A DNA stretch of 64,000 nt, from positions 30,521 to 94,520 of the IMG/VR virus record IMGVR_UViG_3300032323_003820, one strand, 5' to 3'. Below the pieces are notes generated by a model. That model was given only the letters and a program-made list of their open reading frames with translations. It had not been told where the DNA came from and did not search any database. Positions 26,078 through 34,709 of the stretch are shown piece by piece. A program made the position numbers and the translations under genes. Source of the stretch: a virus. The first letter of the stretch is position 1, and every line of letters begins with the position of its first letter.

Positions 26078-26728
26078 ATGAAAACAAACCTCAGAAAAAT
26101 TATAAGGGAAGAACTTACGGTTTTGTCAAACTTTGATAAACTCATCAACTCTTTTAGAAGTGATTTCCCTCAAGACCTTCAAAATAAAGTTGACGGCATA
26201 TCCTTATATGTAAAAAACTATGTCAGAGAGAATGGGTTCAATATAAAATTTCTTAATAGTTGCAGGACGGGATTCAAAGGAGTTAGAACTAATAATTTCA
26301 TAATAATTTGTTCACCAATGCAAATTGAAAACATTGGTGATTTTCTTTATACCATTTTTCATGAAATAAGACACGAAGAACAAATGGGTAAACTAAAAAT
26401 TGATAACCCTTTAACAGGACAATTGGAAGATTTTGAAAAATTATTCGAAGATTATTGGAAATTAGAGTTGGATGCAGATGAATTTGCTAAGAAAAAAATA
26501 TCAGAACTTGTTTTAAAATTTGGTATACCAATCGGCACAGCTAAACAAAATTTCAGACTATCTCCTTATGTCGAAAATTACCCAAGTACTTCCAAAATGG
26601 TGAAAAACTATATGAAAACGATAGTTGACGATATTAAGAATATGAGAAAATCAGGGATGGAATACAATGATATTGCTGACCATCCTGTTGTCAAAAATCA
26701 CTTGGAAAAATTAGAAGATTTCTTTTAA
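26078..26728 (+). CDS. HExxH metallopeptidase-like protein
   Basis: A 216-residue protein with FHEIRHEEQ (His95, Glu96, His99) and a downstream ELDADEFAKK that can supply the third zinc ligand (Glu130, Asp134 or Glu135), the layout of a zincin. The N-terminus MKTNLRKIIREELTVL is an amphipathic helix found on several late proteins here. No signal peptide. It has the late-type TATTTAT promoter rather than the clpC promoter. Substrate unknown. A virion-delivered protease is one possibility. Confidence 0.65.
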   Translation: MKTNLRKIIREELTVLSNFDKLINSFRSDFPQDLQNKVDGISLYVKNYVRENGFNIKFLNSCRTGFKGVRTNNFIIICSPMQIENIGDFLYTIFHEIRHEEQMGKLKIDNPLTGQLEDFEKLFEDYWKLELDADEFAKKKISELVLKFGIPIGTAKQNFRLSPYVENYPSTSKMVKNYMKTIVDDIKNMRKSGMEYNDIADHPVVKNHLEKLEDFF

Positions 26729-27567
26729 TCCCAAAGAGAGTAATTTTTCGAAGTATCTTTTTTCTCTTTGTAATGTAAATTGTAACCCAACAATTCTATC
26801 ATTTTCTTACCAATCTCAATTCCATTATATACGTCTTCTATTACAACATATTCATTTCTGGTGTGATAGTTGTAATATCCTATTGAAAAATTGATACAAG
26901 AAAAATCAAAAGACTTTCTCAAAGCATAAACATCTGTATATGGGTGAACCATGTATTCCATAAAGTTTCGATTCATAGATTCTGTAAGAACCTTATCACA
27001 AACTTTGAAAAAATCAGAATCTCTGTCAAATAGAACTTGTCCAAAACATTTTTCTGTGACCATCCAATTTTCAGGAGCATCGAACTGAATTGCATAGCCT
27101 ACGTTAGCAAAAAATCCTGTGTTTGCTTTCAATGAACCATGACACCCTGTTTCTTCGGAAACGAAAAATGCCGCTTTCAAATTCGGTAATTCTTTCAATA
27201 GAGTGAGACATGCAAAAACACCACACTTATCGTCTCCACCAATTCCTGTTGGTTTACCATTACCATCTAATGCAAATAGAGAACTTTTTAATTCATCCTG
27301 AGCATTTGGAAGTTCAGATTCTTGAATGAAAATTTCATTTATCTCGTGTACGGTATCAGTGTGGGAGACCACGCAAGGATAGAAAAAATTTTCATCCTTC
27401 ACGATGTTATCTGTCTTTGTTGCATAAACGTTTTTGTATGCGTCAACAAAAAATTCTATATTGTTTTCGGTCAACCAAGTCGTCAAGTATTCAACCATTC
27501 TATCTTCTTTATAAGTTTTGGTGGGAACACTCAAAACTTCTTTAAGAAGTTGTAAATTATAGCTCAT
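26725..27567 (-). CDS. M20-family metallopeptidase
   Basis: A 280-residue co-catalytic metal peptidase. Ligands and active residues are visible in order: VVSHTDTVHE (His69, Asp71), GIGGDDKCG (Asp112), FVSEETGCHG (Glu138/Glu139), QFDAPE (Asp163) and YNYHTRNE. Family members include peptidase T and other di/tripeptidases, with a lid domain between halves. The length is short (usual ~350-400), so the lid may be reduced. I prefer ATG 27567, because a host-type TATCTTTG (27589-27582) lies just upstream and would overlap the GTG start at 27582. Together with Clp it could finish peptide breakdown. Confidence 0.82.
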   Translation of the reverse strand: MSYNLQLLKEVLSVPTKTYKEDRMVEYLTTWLTENNIEFFVDAYKNVYATKTDNIVKDENFFYPCVVSHTDTVHEINEIFIQESELPNAQDELKSSLFALDGNGKPTGIGGDDKCGVFACLTLLKELPNLKAAFFVSEETGCHGSLKANTGFFANVGYAIQFDAPENWMVTEKCFGQVLFDRDSDFFKVCDKVLTESMNRNFMEYMVHPYTDVYALRKSFDFSCINFSIGYYNYHTRNEYVVIEDVYNGIEIGKKMIELLGYNLHYKEKKDTSKNYSLWD

Positions 27568-27581
27568 ATCTAATATTTTCA

Positions 27582-27589
27582 CAAAGATA
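27582..27589 (-). promoter_or_regulatory. Host-type -7 element TATCTTTG (M20 peptidase)
   Basis: Matches TAnnTTTG on the minus strand, 14 nt before the ATG at 27567. Confidence 0.45.
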
Positions 27590-27601
27590 TGAAAAAAATT
27601 T

Positions 27602-28963
27602 TTATTTTTCGTCTAAAATGTTGAAAAGTTCTGGTTGATTTAAAAATAAATTGAAATGTTGTTCGTCGAACTCATGTATTTTGTTACGGTCGTATCTACC
27701 GTCTTTGTCCTTTGTAAGAATCTGAACTTGTATTTTACCTGTAGAAGTATCAATTCCAAGAACCTGAAAAAATAAATTGGGGTCTTTAGGTGTTTTATGG
27801 ACTTTACGAAAATCGTACTTGTTTTTGATTTTCCAATATAACTCATAAATTCTTTTATAGTCTTCTCCTTCTTGCTCCATTTTTTCGATAATTGTATCCA
27901 AAGTATCTCCCCATTTTCTATTCAATTGTTCCATATCTAACAACCTACTGTTTTCGTAATCATATTGGTTATCATACCAACCACCCAAATTACCTTTTTT
28001 ATTTTCAAAATAATCTTCAAGTAATTGTTTTAAAGTTGCTCGACTATCACCCACTTCAGAATACATTTTCAAAATTTCTGAAATTGGTAATTTCACTATT
28101 TCGCGTACTAAATCTACATCCAATCCAACACTTTTGAAATACTCAATAAGTTCCTCATTTACCTGTTCGTAAGCCGTATCATTCATTTGCTCATTTACCG
28201 CATCTGTCCACACAGATATAATGTCATCCATGTATCTAGCAAACTCATCATATAATATTCTGAAAATTTGTCGAAAATACCCTTCTGACTTTTCATATTT
28301 AATATTGGGCATCAAGAAAGAAGAAATGTATTCTAATTTTTTTTCATTTTCTTCATCAAAATGCCAGAATGGGCCATAACCTTCTTTCATATCCTCGTAG
28401 TCTGAATCATAAGTTCTAAATTCCCACCTACGACTGGATACCCAATTGTAAAAAGAAACGTCATCCTCACCCAACCCGATTTTTTCTAAAAATTCATCGA
28501 AGTCATTAAAGTCCAAAGAGATTTTTGGTTCTTCATCATCGTTGTTTACCACACGAAGTATTAAAGAGTCAGCATTTTCTAACGTCCTTGCAGTAATTTC
28601 ACCTCTCATGAAACTTCTAAGTTGATTGAAAAAGTTCGACCCTAAAAGTTTTTTGGTCATTTGTTCGTCTACTCCAAAATAGTCTTTCAAATTTTTCTGA
28701 ACATCATCTAATGAAACTTCATTCTCGTTAGAATCTAAAATATCGTTATTGATTAGTCTTCTAAATGACTCTACTCTACCATTGATTTTATCTATGAAAA
28801 TGTATGTTACTGTACCTTTATCATTGAACCTTTCGGACATATAACGGTTTCCACAAAAATAATGGTTTTTATCATAATGACAGAGTGCGTCCATGGTTAA
28901 AGGTCTAACAATTGTTAAATCATCCTCGTCCAATATCACTTTAATTTGGTCTTCCATACTCAT
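27602..28963 (-). CDS. Divergent member of the 'YG..WCTA' phage family
   Basis: A 453-residue protein. Residues ~8-60 (ILDEDDLTIVRPLT...ALCHYDKNHYFCGN...VTYIFIDKINGR) align by eye with the core of the 38615-40120 protein (EDDTFVVVVPKT...ASCKYGSNTKWCTA...LYYIINKK), but the WCTA core is replaced by YFCGN. The rest is acidic and helical. TATTTAT at 28976-28970 is 6 nt upstream. Function of the family is not known to me. Confidence 0.6.
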   Translation of the reverse strand: MSMEDQIKVILDEDDLTIVRPLTMDALCHYDKNHYFCGNRYMSERFNDKGTVTYIFIDKINGRVESFRRLINNDILDSNENEVSLDDVQKNLKDYFGVDEQMTKKLLGSNFFNQLRSFMRGEITARTLENADSLILRVVNNDDEEPKISLDFNDFDEFLEKIGLGEDDVSFYNWVSSRRWEFRTYDSDYEDMKEGYGPFWHFDEENEKKLEYISSFLMPNIKYEKSEGYFRQIFRILYDEFARYMDDIISVWTDAVNEQMNDTAYEQVNEELIEYFKSVGLDVDLVREIVKLPISEILKMYSEVGDSRATLKQLLEDYFENKKGNLGGWYDNQYDYENSRLLDMEQLNRKWGDTLDTIIEKMEQEGEDYKRIYELYWKIKNKYDFRKVHKTPKDPNLFFQVLGIDTSTGKIQVQILTKDKDGRYDRNKIHEFDEQHFNLFLNQPELFNILDEK

Positions 28964-28969
28964 AATGAT

Positions 28970-28976
28970 ATAAATA
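28970..28976 (-). promoter_or_regulatory. TATTTAT late-promoter-like motif
   Basis: Minus-strand TATTTAT, 6 nt before the ATG at 28963. Confidence 0.5.
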
Positions 28977-28982
28977 TTTTTG

Positions 28983-29014
28983 TTTGGTGAATAATATATT
29001 TATTCTTACCTTTG
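28983..29014 (+). promoter_or_regulatory. Host-type promoter of the tmRNA gene
   Basis: TTTG (28983-28986), 20-nt spacer, TACCTTTG (29007-29014): a full match to the Bacteroidota consensus. The expected start is ~20 nt upstream of mature tmRNA, so the 5' end would need processing. Confidence 0.75.
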
Positions 29015-29033
29015 TAAGGTTCTTTGAAAATAT

Positions 29034-29456
29034 GGGGAAGACATGGAATCGACTGCAATATGTAGGTACAAGTGGCATGTCGGAGCTGAATTAACTCCGT
29101 AAAAACTGATTTAAAAAACAAATGGCAATACTTTTGCTAAGATGTCTGCTCTCGGTTTGATGAGAGAAGCGTCTGTTGTTGCTGCGTAATCGTAGAGAAC
29201 AACACTCGGGTCGGTAAGGACATACACCTAGGAACAGAAGTCCATGAGGTCTAACAAATACCGCGTGATTCAGTTCAGGAAATTTGTTTGGTGGTGTTTT
29301 CGGTTCAAGCCAACTTAATAGGAACCGACCACAGTTGTTAGTTCTAATGGAAAAATAAGAACTATCTATTTGTTGATTGAGAACTAATCAAATAAACATG
29401 TAGTCATTTGTGGTTGCTATTGCAAGACGAGGGTTCGAGTCCCTCCTTCTCCACCA
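29034..29456 (+). ncRNA. ssrA: tmRNA with extended, atypical tag
   Basis: A complete 423-nt tmRNA. The 5' end GGGGAAG pairs with CTTCTCC before an encoded ACCA. The 5' segment ATGGAATCGACTG and the 3' segments AACATGTAGTC and GAGGGTTCGAGTCCCTC match the conserved tRNA-like domain. The tag frame ends at TAA 29187-29189 inside GCTGCGTAATCG, equivalent to the GCTGCTTAATCG context I recall from Bacteroidota ssrA. Reading back in frame to a likely resume GGC at 29124 gives 21 residues, beginning GNTFAKMSAL and ending MREASVVAA. Usual Bacteroidota tags are about 9 residues ending in NYALAA. Trans-translation rescues stalled ribosomes and marks products for Clp proteases. Confidence 0.93.
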
Positions 29457-29486
29457 ACAGTTTTAAAAAATGAGTTTGGAAAACTT

Positions 29487-29520
29487 AAAACCCCGTTGAC
29501 AAATAGTCTCGGGGTTTTTT
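29487..29520 (+). terminator. Terminator of the tmRNA gene
   Basis: CCCCG...CGGGG hairpin with TTTTTT, 31 nt after the ACCA end. Confidence 0.85.
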
Positions 29521-29594
29521 GTTAGCCCAAACTTAACACAAAAAATGAGGTCATTTAACTTTAATTTTCTAATTATTGGTTTCAACAAAAAATT

Positions 29595-31847
29595 ATGTTA
29601 AGAAATTTATTTTTATTATTGGTTTTACCAATATTCAGTTTTTCCCAAGACACATTGTTCAATCAAAAGTTAGATGAAGTTAAAATTAAAAGTACAACTA
29701 AGAAAGAAACCAACATTGCAGTAATCAATATTGTAAGAAACAGTTCAGTCGTTTCTGATGGACTTTCAGTAGAGTTTATCAAAAAAACTCCTGATAGAAC
29801 TGTCGGAGATGCCCTCAAAAGAGTAAATGGAGTAACAATTCAAAACGACAAGTTTGTTTTGGTTAGAGGATTATCAGATAGGTATAATTCAGCAATACTT
29901 AATAAAACTCTTCTTCCTTCAACTGAACCTGACAGAAGAGCATTTTCATTTGATATTATCCCATCTAACTTAATAGATAATATTATTGTTTCAAAATCAG
30001 CAATCGCATCATTACCTGGCGATTTTGGTGGTGGTATAATTCAGGTGAACACTAAAGATGTATCGAAAAATTTTTTTACGATAGGAATGGGTTCGGGTTA
30101 CGGGACCGTTTCCACATTCCAAAAATTCAGCTCGGTGGAATATATTCCGTTTCCCATGAACTTTCCGTCCACATACGATTTTAGAGTTTCTTCAAATGGT
30201 GATAGAAGAGCGTTTACTAAACTAATAGGGTCTCCTAACTCTAAAACAACAAATTCATTTCCTAACCTAAATGGTAATTTGTCTTTTGGTTATAAAAAAG
30301 ATAAATGGAATTTGTTAATGTCGGCAAATGCAAGAAATTCATTTTCTCTAAATTTTATTGACAGACAAGATTATCAATCATCTACTGAATTGGCTTACAA
30401 ATATAAAGACACGTCATTTACAAAAGTATTTTTGGTTAATGGGTTAATGAACCTAACTTATTTAGGTCAAAACAAATATTCTTGGAAAACATTATTTAAT
30501 CACCAAATTGAAAATTCTTATCTGACAAGAAATGGTGAGAATTATGATAACGTACAAGATGTTAGAAGTAATTCTTCTAATAATATTGTTAAGACAATTG
30601 TAAATTCACAATTTGATGGTAAGATAAAAACTTTAGATTTTAATGTTGGTTGGAACTTGATGATTAGAGACCAGCCTGACTATAGAGTCAACCCTATTGC
30701 AAAGTCATTAGGGACGAATACAGAGTATACAACCGCTTGGAGAGACACATACAGGTTTTGGTCTGTAATGGACGAGAATTCATTCAATGGTTCGTTAAAT
30801 AAGGAGATAAACGATTTCAAGGTTGGTGTATCTTATTTGAAAAAATTAAGAAATTTTAAAGCAAGAATTTTCAGATATGATGCTGAAGATATGTTAAATG
30901 AAATAACAAATAACACTGACAAATATGGTGCCGATTTTGATTTGGGTGCTGGATATGTTCAATACGATAAAACACTTGGAAAACTCAAGGTAAATGGTGG
31001 ACTTAGAACTGAATATAATTTATTCAATGTCGAAACATCAGATTTCAGCGGACAACAGGTTCAGGTGAATAGAGAGTATTTGGACTTCTTACCTTCTATC
31101 AACCTTTCATATAATTTAGAGAAAACAAAATTCAGAACTTCATTTTCCAAAACACTTTCAAGACCTGAGTTTAGAGAAGTTGCTAATTTTGCATATTACG
31201 ATTTCGTAAGAAATGCACAACTCTTAGGTAATACAAATTTAGAAAAGACTGACATCTATAATTTAGACCTTAAGTGGGAATACTATCCAAAATCAGGTGA
31301 GAATGTATCAGTCGCTCTATTCGGTAAGAACTTTGTAAGACCAATAGAACAAATAGTGGCAGATGGTTCAGTACCATCCAATCTTCTTTTAACTTTCACA
31401 AATCCTGACAGAGCAAATGTTTATGGTATTGAATTTGAACTTAGAAAACAAATTAACAAATGGTTAGATGTTTATACAAATTCTACAATATCAAACTCAC
31501 ATGTTGAAGTTAATGGGGTGGGAAGACAATTACAAGGACAATCAAACTACGTGGTTAATGGTGGTTTGAATTTCCATAAAGGAAATAATACATTTAACAT
31601 TTCATATAACAGAGTGGGTGATAGAATTTCTGCAGTAGGATTTCAGGGTTATGCAGATATATTCGAAAACTCAAGAGACGTAATAGACATTGTTTACCTA
31701 TTAAAAATTAAAAACGGTGAACTTAAAATCGCGGTTGGTGACATATTAGCTCAACCAACGGTATACTATCAAAAAATAAACAACAGAGAGTTAATTAAAA
31801 CAAATAACGAACAAACTCTCTCGGTTTCGCTAAACTTAAATTTATGA
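29595..31847 (+). CDS. TonB-dependent outer-membrane receptor
   Basis: A 750-residue protein. It has a signal peptide (LRNLFLLLVLPIFSFSQ), a TonB-box-like KLDEVKIKS (25-33), and a plug domain (~40-160) with PDRTVGDALKRVNGVTIQ, VLVRGLSDRYN and DFGGGIIQVNTKDV. A long Tyr/Asn-rich beta-barrel ends in SVSLNLNL. The N-terminal carboxypeptidase-like domain common in Bacteroidota receptors is absent. Such receptors import large or scarce nutrients using TonB energy and serve as phage receptors. The stop overlaps the next start (ATGA), forming an operon with a lipoprotein. This is host-type cargo, very unusual in a phage. Confidence 0.93.
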   Translation: MLRNLFLLLVLPIFSFSQDTLFNQKLDEVKIKSTTKKETNIAVINIVRNSSVVSDGLSVEFIKKTPDRTVGDALKRVNGVTIQNDKFVLVRGLSDRYNSAILNKTLLPSTEPDRRAFSFDIIPSNLIDNIIVSKSAIASLPGDFGGGIIQVNTKDVSKNFFTIGMGSGYGTVSTFQKFSSVEYIPFPMNFPSTYDFRVSSNGDRRAFTKLIGSPNSKTTNSFPNLNGNLSFGYKKDKWNLLMSANARNSFSLNFIDRQDYQSSTELAYKYKDTSFTKVFLVNGLMNLTYLGQNKYSWKTLFNHQIENSYLTRNGENYDNVQDVRSNSSNNIVKTIVNSQFDGKIKTLDFNVGWNLMIRDQPDYRVNPIAKSLGTNTEYTTAWRDTYRFWSVMDENSFNGSLNKEINDFKVGVSYLKKLRNFKARIFRYDAEDMLNEITNNTDKYGADFDLGAGYVQYDKTLGKLKVNGGLRTEYNLFNVETSDFSGQQVQVNREYLDFLPSINLSYNLEKTKFRTSFSKTLSRPEFREVANFAYYDFVRNAQLLGNTNLEKTDIYNLDLKWEYYPKSGENVSVALFGKNFVRPIEQIVADGSVPSNLLLTFTNPDRANVYGIEFELRKQINKWLDVYTNSTISNSHVEVNGVGRQLQGQSNYVVNGGLNFHKGNNTFNISYNRVGDRISAVGFQGYADIFENSRDVIDIVYLLKIKNGELKIAVGDILAQPTVYYQKINNRELIKTNNEQTLSVSLNLNL

Positions 31848-33043
31848 AAAAACTTCTAACAGCTGTCCTGTTCTCAACAATCTTATTAAGTTGTAAAAAA
31901 GAATTAGGAGGTGGAACACCACCAATTAACGTACCCTCTCAGACTACCTTGACGGGTAACATCAATCAAACAACAACTTTAACATCTGACAAAGTATGGA
32001 CCTTAAAAGGGTACGTATATGTTACAGACGGAGCAAAGTTAATTATCCAACCAGGAACAACAATTATATCTGATGTTGCTGAAAAAGGTGCACTTTGTAT
32101 AGAAAGAGGTGCTCAAATTATTGCAGAGGGAACTCCTGAAAAACCAATCATTTTTACTTCAGGTAAAAACGCTGGTGAAAAAGCACCTGGTGATTGGGGT
32201 GGAATTGTAATTTTGGGAAGAGCTAAAACTAACAGAAGTTCTGAACCAACAATCGAAGGTGGCATTGGTAGACCTTTCGGTGGAACTAATGATGCTGACA
32301 ACAGTGGTATTCTGAAGTATGTAAGAATTGAGTACGCAGGTATTGCCGCACTTCCTAACTCAGAAATCAACGCATTAACATTGGGTGGAGTTGGTAGTGG
32401 AACTGTAATAGAATATGTTCAAACAGTTTACGCTAACGATGATGCGTTTGAGTTCTTCGGTGGAACAGTATCTCCAAAATACCTTTATGCATTTGCAACT
32501 GCGGATGATGATTTTGATTTTGACTTTGGATACACAGGAACAATCACAAATGGTGTGGCAAAAAGAGACCCACAATTTGTAGATAATGGTGACACAGGTA
32601 ATGGAGTAGAGTGTGATAATGATGGTGTAGGTTCATTGGCTCAACCATTCACTCATCCAAAACTTCTTAACATGATTTTGGTTGGTCCAAACGACGCAAC
32701 ATCACTTCCGAATCACAACTTGGGTTTAAGATTCAGAAGAGCAACACAATTCACAATGAAAAATAGTGTGATTTGGGGTTGGATGAAAGGTGGTTTAAGT
32801 TTAGAGAGTAATGAAACTGCACAATTCGTTAAGGATGGAGTTTCAGTATTCGAAAATAACTCAGTGGGGACTTTCAATCCAACACTTAACTTTATTAGTA
32901 AAGCAACAACAATACTTACAAACGACCAATTAAAAACATTATCATTATCAAAAGGCAATTCAGAAATTACTTCAGTAATACCTGAACTTGCAACTCCACT
33001 TTGGATATCCAAATGGACAAGGTTTCCAACAAAAGGAAAATAA
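31844..33043 (+). CDS. Surface lipoprotein partnered with the receptor
   Basis: A 399-residue protein with a lipoprotein signal and lipobox LLSC (Cys17). The mature part has beta-helix-like repeats (WTLKGYVYVTDGAKLIIQPGT, GALCIERGAQIIAEGTPEKPIIFTS) and acidic loops DDADNSG and ATADDDFDFDFGYTG that may bind metal. Proteins of this kind recur beside TonB receptors in Bacteroidota genomes, often mis-annotated as transporters (from memory). It is translationally coupled to the receptor by a 4-nt overlap and followed by a strong terminator. It probably forms a receptor-lipoprotein pair in the outer membrane. Confidence 0.85.
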   Translation: MKKLLTAVLFSTILLSCKKELGGGTPPINVPSQTTLTGNINQTTTLTSDKVWTLKGYVYVTDGAKLIIQPGTTIISDVAEKGALCIERGAQIIAEGTPEKPIIFTSGKNAGEKAPGDWGGIVILGRAKTNRSSEPTIEGGIGRPFGGTNDADNSGILKYVRIEYAGIAALPNSEINALTLGGVGSGTVIEYVQTVYANDDAFEFFGGTVSPKYLYAFATADDDFDFDFGYTGTITNGVAKRDPQFVDNGDTGNGVECDNDGVGSLAQPFTHPKLLNMILVGPNDATSLPNHNLGLRFRRATQFTMKNSVIWGWMKGGLSLESNETAQFVKDGVSVFENNSVGTFNPTLNFISKATTILTNDQLKTLSLSKGNSEITSVIPELATPLWISKWTRFPTKGK

Positions 33044-33049
33044 ATGAAA

Positions 33050-33077
33050 CAAACCCTCACTTCGGTGGGGGTTTTTT
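33050..33077 (+). terminator. Terminator (copy A of a duplicated element)
   Basis: AAACCCTCAC-ttcg-GTGGGGGTTTTTT. The 30 nt from 33051 are repeated identically at 35494. Confidence 0.88.
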
Positions 33078-33127
33078 ATTTAATAATTTCTTAAAGTGGG
33101 GGTCTATAAAATATTCTATTTATTGTT

Positions 33128-33829
33128 ATGAAAATCAAAGAATTATTAACAATAGTAATCCCGTGCAAAAATGAGGAGGAACTTATTTTATTAACTCTTG
33201 GATTATTGAATAAACAAAAGAATATTCGTGGGACCAGAATTATTATTTCAGATAGTTCGGACGACAATACAAGAAACTTAATTTCAAATAAAAAATTTGA
33301 CAACTTAAAGGTTGAAATTATTGAAGGGGGATTTCCGTCAAAAGCAAGAAATAATGGGGCTCTAATTTCTGAAACACCATATATTTTGTTTTTAGATGCG
33401 GATATGTTCCTAACAGACATTAACACTATAGAAAAATCTTTATCTTTTATAGTTGAAAACTCCTTATCTTTAGTTACTACTAAATTTAGAACTCAAGGAA
33501 AATATTTTTACGTATTCCCTATCTTCGAGTTTTTTAGAAATTGGTTTTTACATCATTCAGTTTGTGCGGTTGGGGGGTTTATGCTTTTTGATAGAGGAAT
33601 CTTTTTGGAGTTAGGGGGATTCGACCCAAATTATTTATTTGCCGAAGACTATGCATTGAGTAATAAAATAAACTATAAAGATTTTGGCATTGTAGATACA
33701 AAAATATATACAACAGACAGGAGGTTCAAAAAGAAAGGACTTTTCTATATGACAAAAATGATGATATTGTCCGTTTTGAACTCCAACAATCCAAAGTTTT
33801 TTCAACATCATCACAACTATTGGAAATGA
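33128..33829 (+). CDS. Glycosyltransferase family 2
   Basis: A 233-residue GT-A enzyme. LLTIVIPCKNEEELI is the family-2 nucleotide-sugar start, SKARNNGA a conserved block, and LFLDADMF holds the D-x-D metal motif (Asp90, Asp92). AVGGFMLFDRGIFLELGGFDPNYLFAEDYAL is the acceptor-side signature with E-D. No strong membrane helix. It overlaps the next gene by 4 nt and follows the receptor/lipoprotein unit, consistent with modification of an envelope glycolipid or polysaccharide. Confidence 0.9.
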   Translation: MKIKELLTIVIPCKNEEELILLTLGLLNKQKNIRGTRIIISDSSDDNTRNLISNKKFDNLKVEIIEGGFPSKARNNGALISETPYILFLDADMFLTDINTIEKSLSFIVENSLSLVTTKFRTQGKYFYVFPIFEFFRNWFLHHSVCAVGGFMLFDRGIFLELGGFDPNYLFAEDYALSNKINYKDFGIVDTKIYTTDRRFKKKGLFYMTKMMILSVLNSNNPKFFQHHHNYWK

Positions 33830-34617
33830 AAAAATATCAATATGTAATAGTTTCAGATTTACATTTGGGAACCAAAAATAGTAAATGCAATGAGTTTTTA
33901 GATTTTTTGGAAAATCATCCTTGTCATACTTTGATATTGAACGGAGACATTGTTGATGGGTGGGCTTTGAATCGAGGTTCAAAATGGAAAAAGAAACATA
34001 CCAAAGTAATATCCAAGTTATTGACTATGTCTAATGATACTAACATAATTTGGATAAGGGGTAATCACGATGAATTTCTGACTGAGTTTATAGGAGGTTC
34101 TTTTGGTAATATTCAATTCAAAGAAAATTATATTCTGAAAACTCAGGAATGGAAAACAAATGATTTATTTATCGATAGATATTTTTATGTCTTTCACGGA
34201 GATGTTATTGATATTTTTATTACAAAATATAAGTGGTTATCCAAAATAGGTGCAATAGGTTATGATTTTGCTCTCTGGTTAAATAGAGTGTACAACAAAT
34301 ACAGAACATGGAGAGGTCTGTCTTACCAATCTATTTCACAAAAGATAAAGGAGGGTGTGAAAACGGCAACCCTTTATGTAAATGATTTCGAAACCACCGC
34401 CATCCTGATGGCAGAGAAAGCTGGTTGCGAGGGTGTTATTTGCGGTCACATTCATCAGCCCTCCGATAGAGTAATTAATAATAAAAGATATTTAAATTCA
34501 GGAGATTGGGTTGAAAACATGACCGCTCTTGTTGTTGACAATAATGGACAAATAGAACTTAAAAAATATGAAAATAATAGAACTACTATTAAATTGGAAC
34601 ACGGGGAAGAAATTTAA
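33826..34617 (+). CDS. LpxH-like metallophosphoesterase
   Basis: A 263-residue calcineurin-like phosphoesterase from ATG 33826 (the 33820 TTG is less likely). Motifs in order: SDLHLG, GDIVDGW, GNHDE, FHGD and CGHIHQP, the pattern of UDP-2,3-diacylglucosamine diphosphatases of the LpxH class, which act in lipid A synthesis. ATGA overlap with the glycosyltransferase suggests a joint role in altering the outer-membrane lipid or glycan. The exact substrate cannot be read from sequence. Confidence 0.85.
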   Translation: MKKYQYVIVSDLHLGTKNSKCNEFLDFLENHPCHTLILNGDIVDGWALNRGSKWKKKHTKVISKLLTMSNDTNIIWIRGNHDEFLTEFIGGSFGNIQFKENYILKTQEWKTNDLFIDRYFYVFHGDVIDIFITKYKWLSKIGAIGYDFALWLNRVYNKYRTWRGLSYQSISQKIKEGVKTATLYVNDFETTAILMAEKAGCEGVICGHIHQPSDRVINNKRYLNSGDWVENMTALVVDNNGQIELKKYENNRTTIKLEHGEEI

Positions 34618-34687
34618 TTTTGAAAGAGATATAATTTGGTCAGTAGTAATTTCATCGTTATTATTACTAATTTGTAATATAAGATTG

Positions 34688-34695
34688 TAAGTTTG
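34688..34695 (+). promoter_or_regulatory. Host-type -7 element TAAGTTTG
   Basis: Matches TAnnTTTG, 14 nt before the ATG at 34710. No convincing -33 TTTG. Confidence 0.35.
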
Positions 34696-34709
34696 TAATA
34701 ATTATTGTT

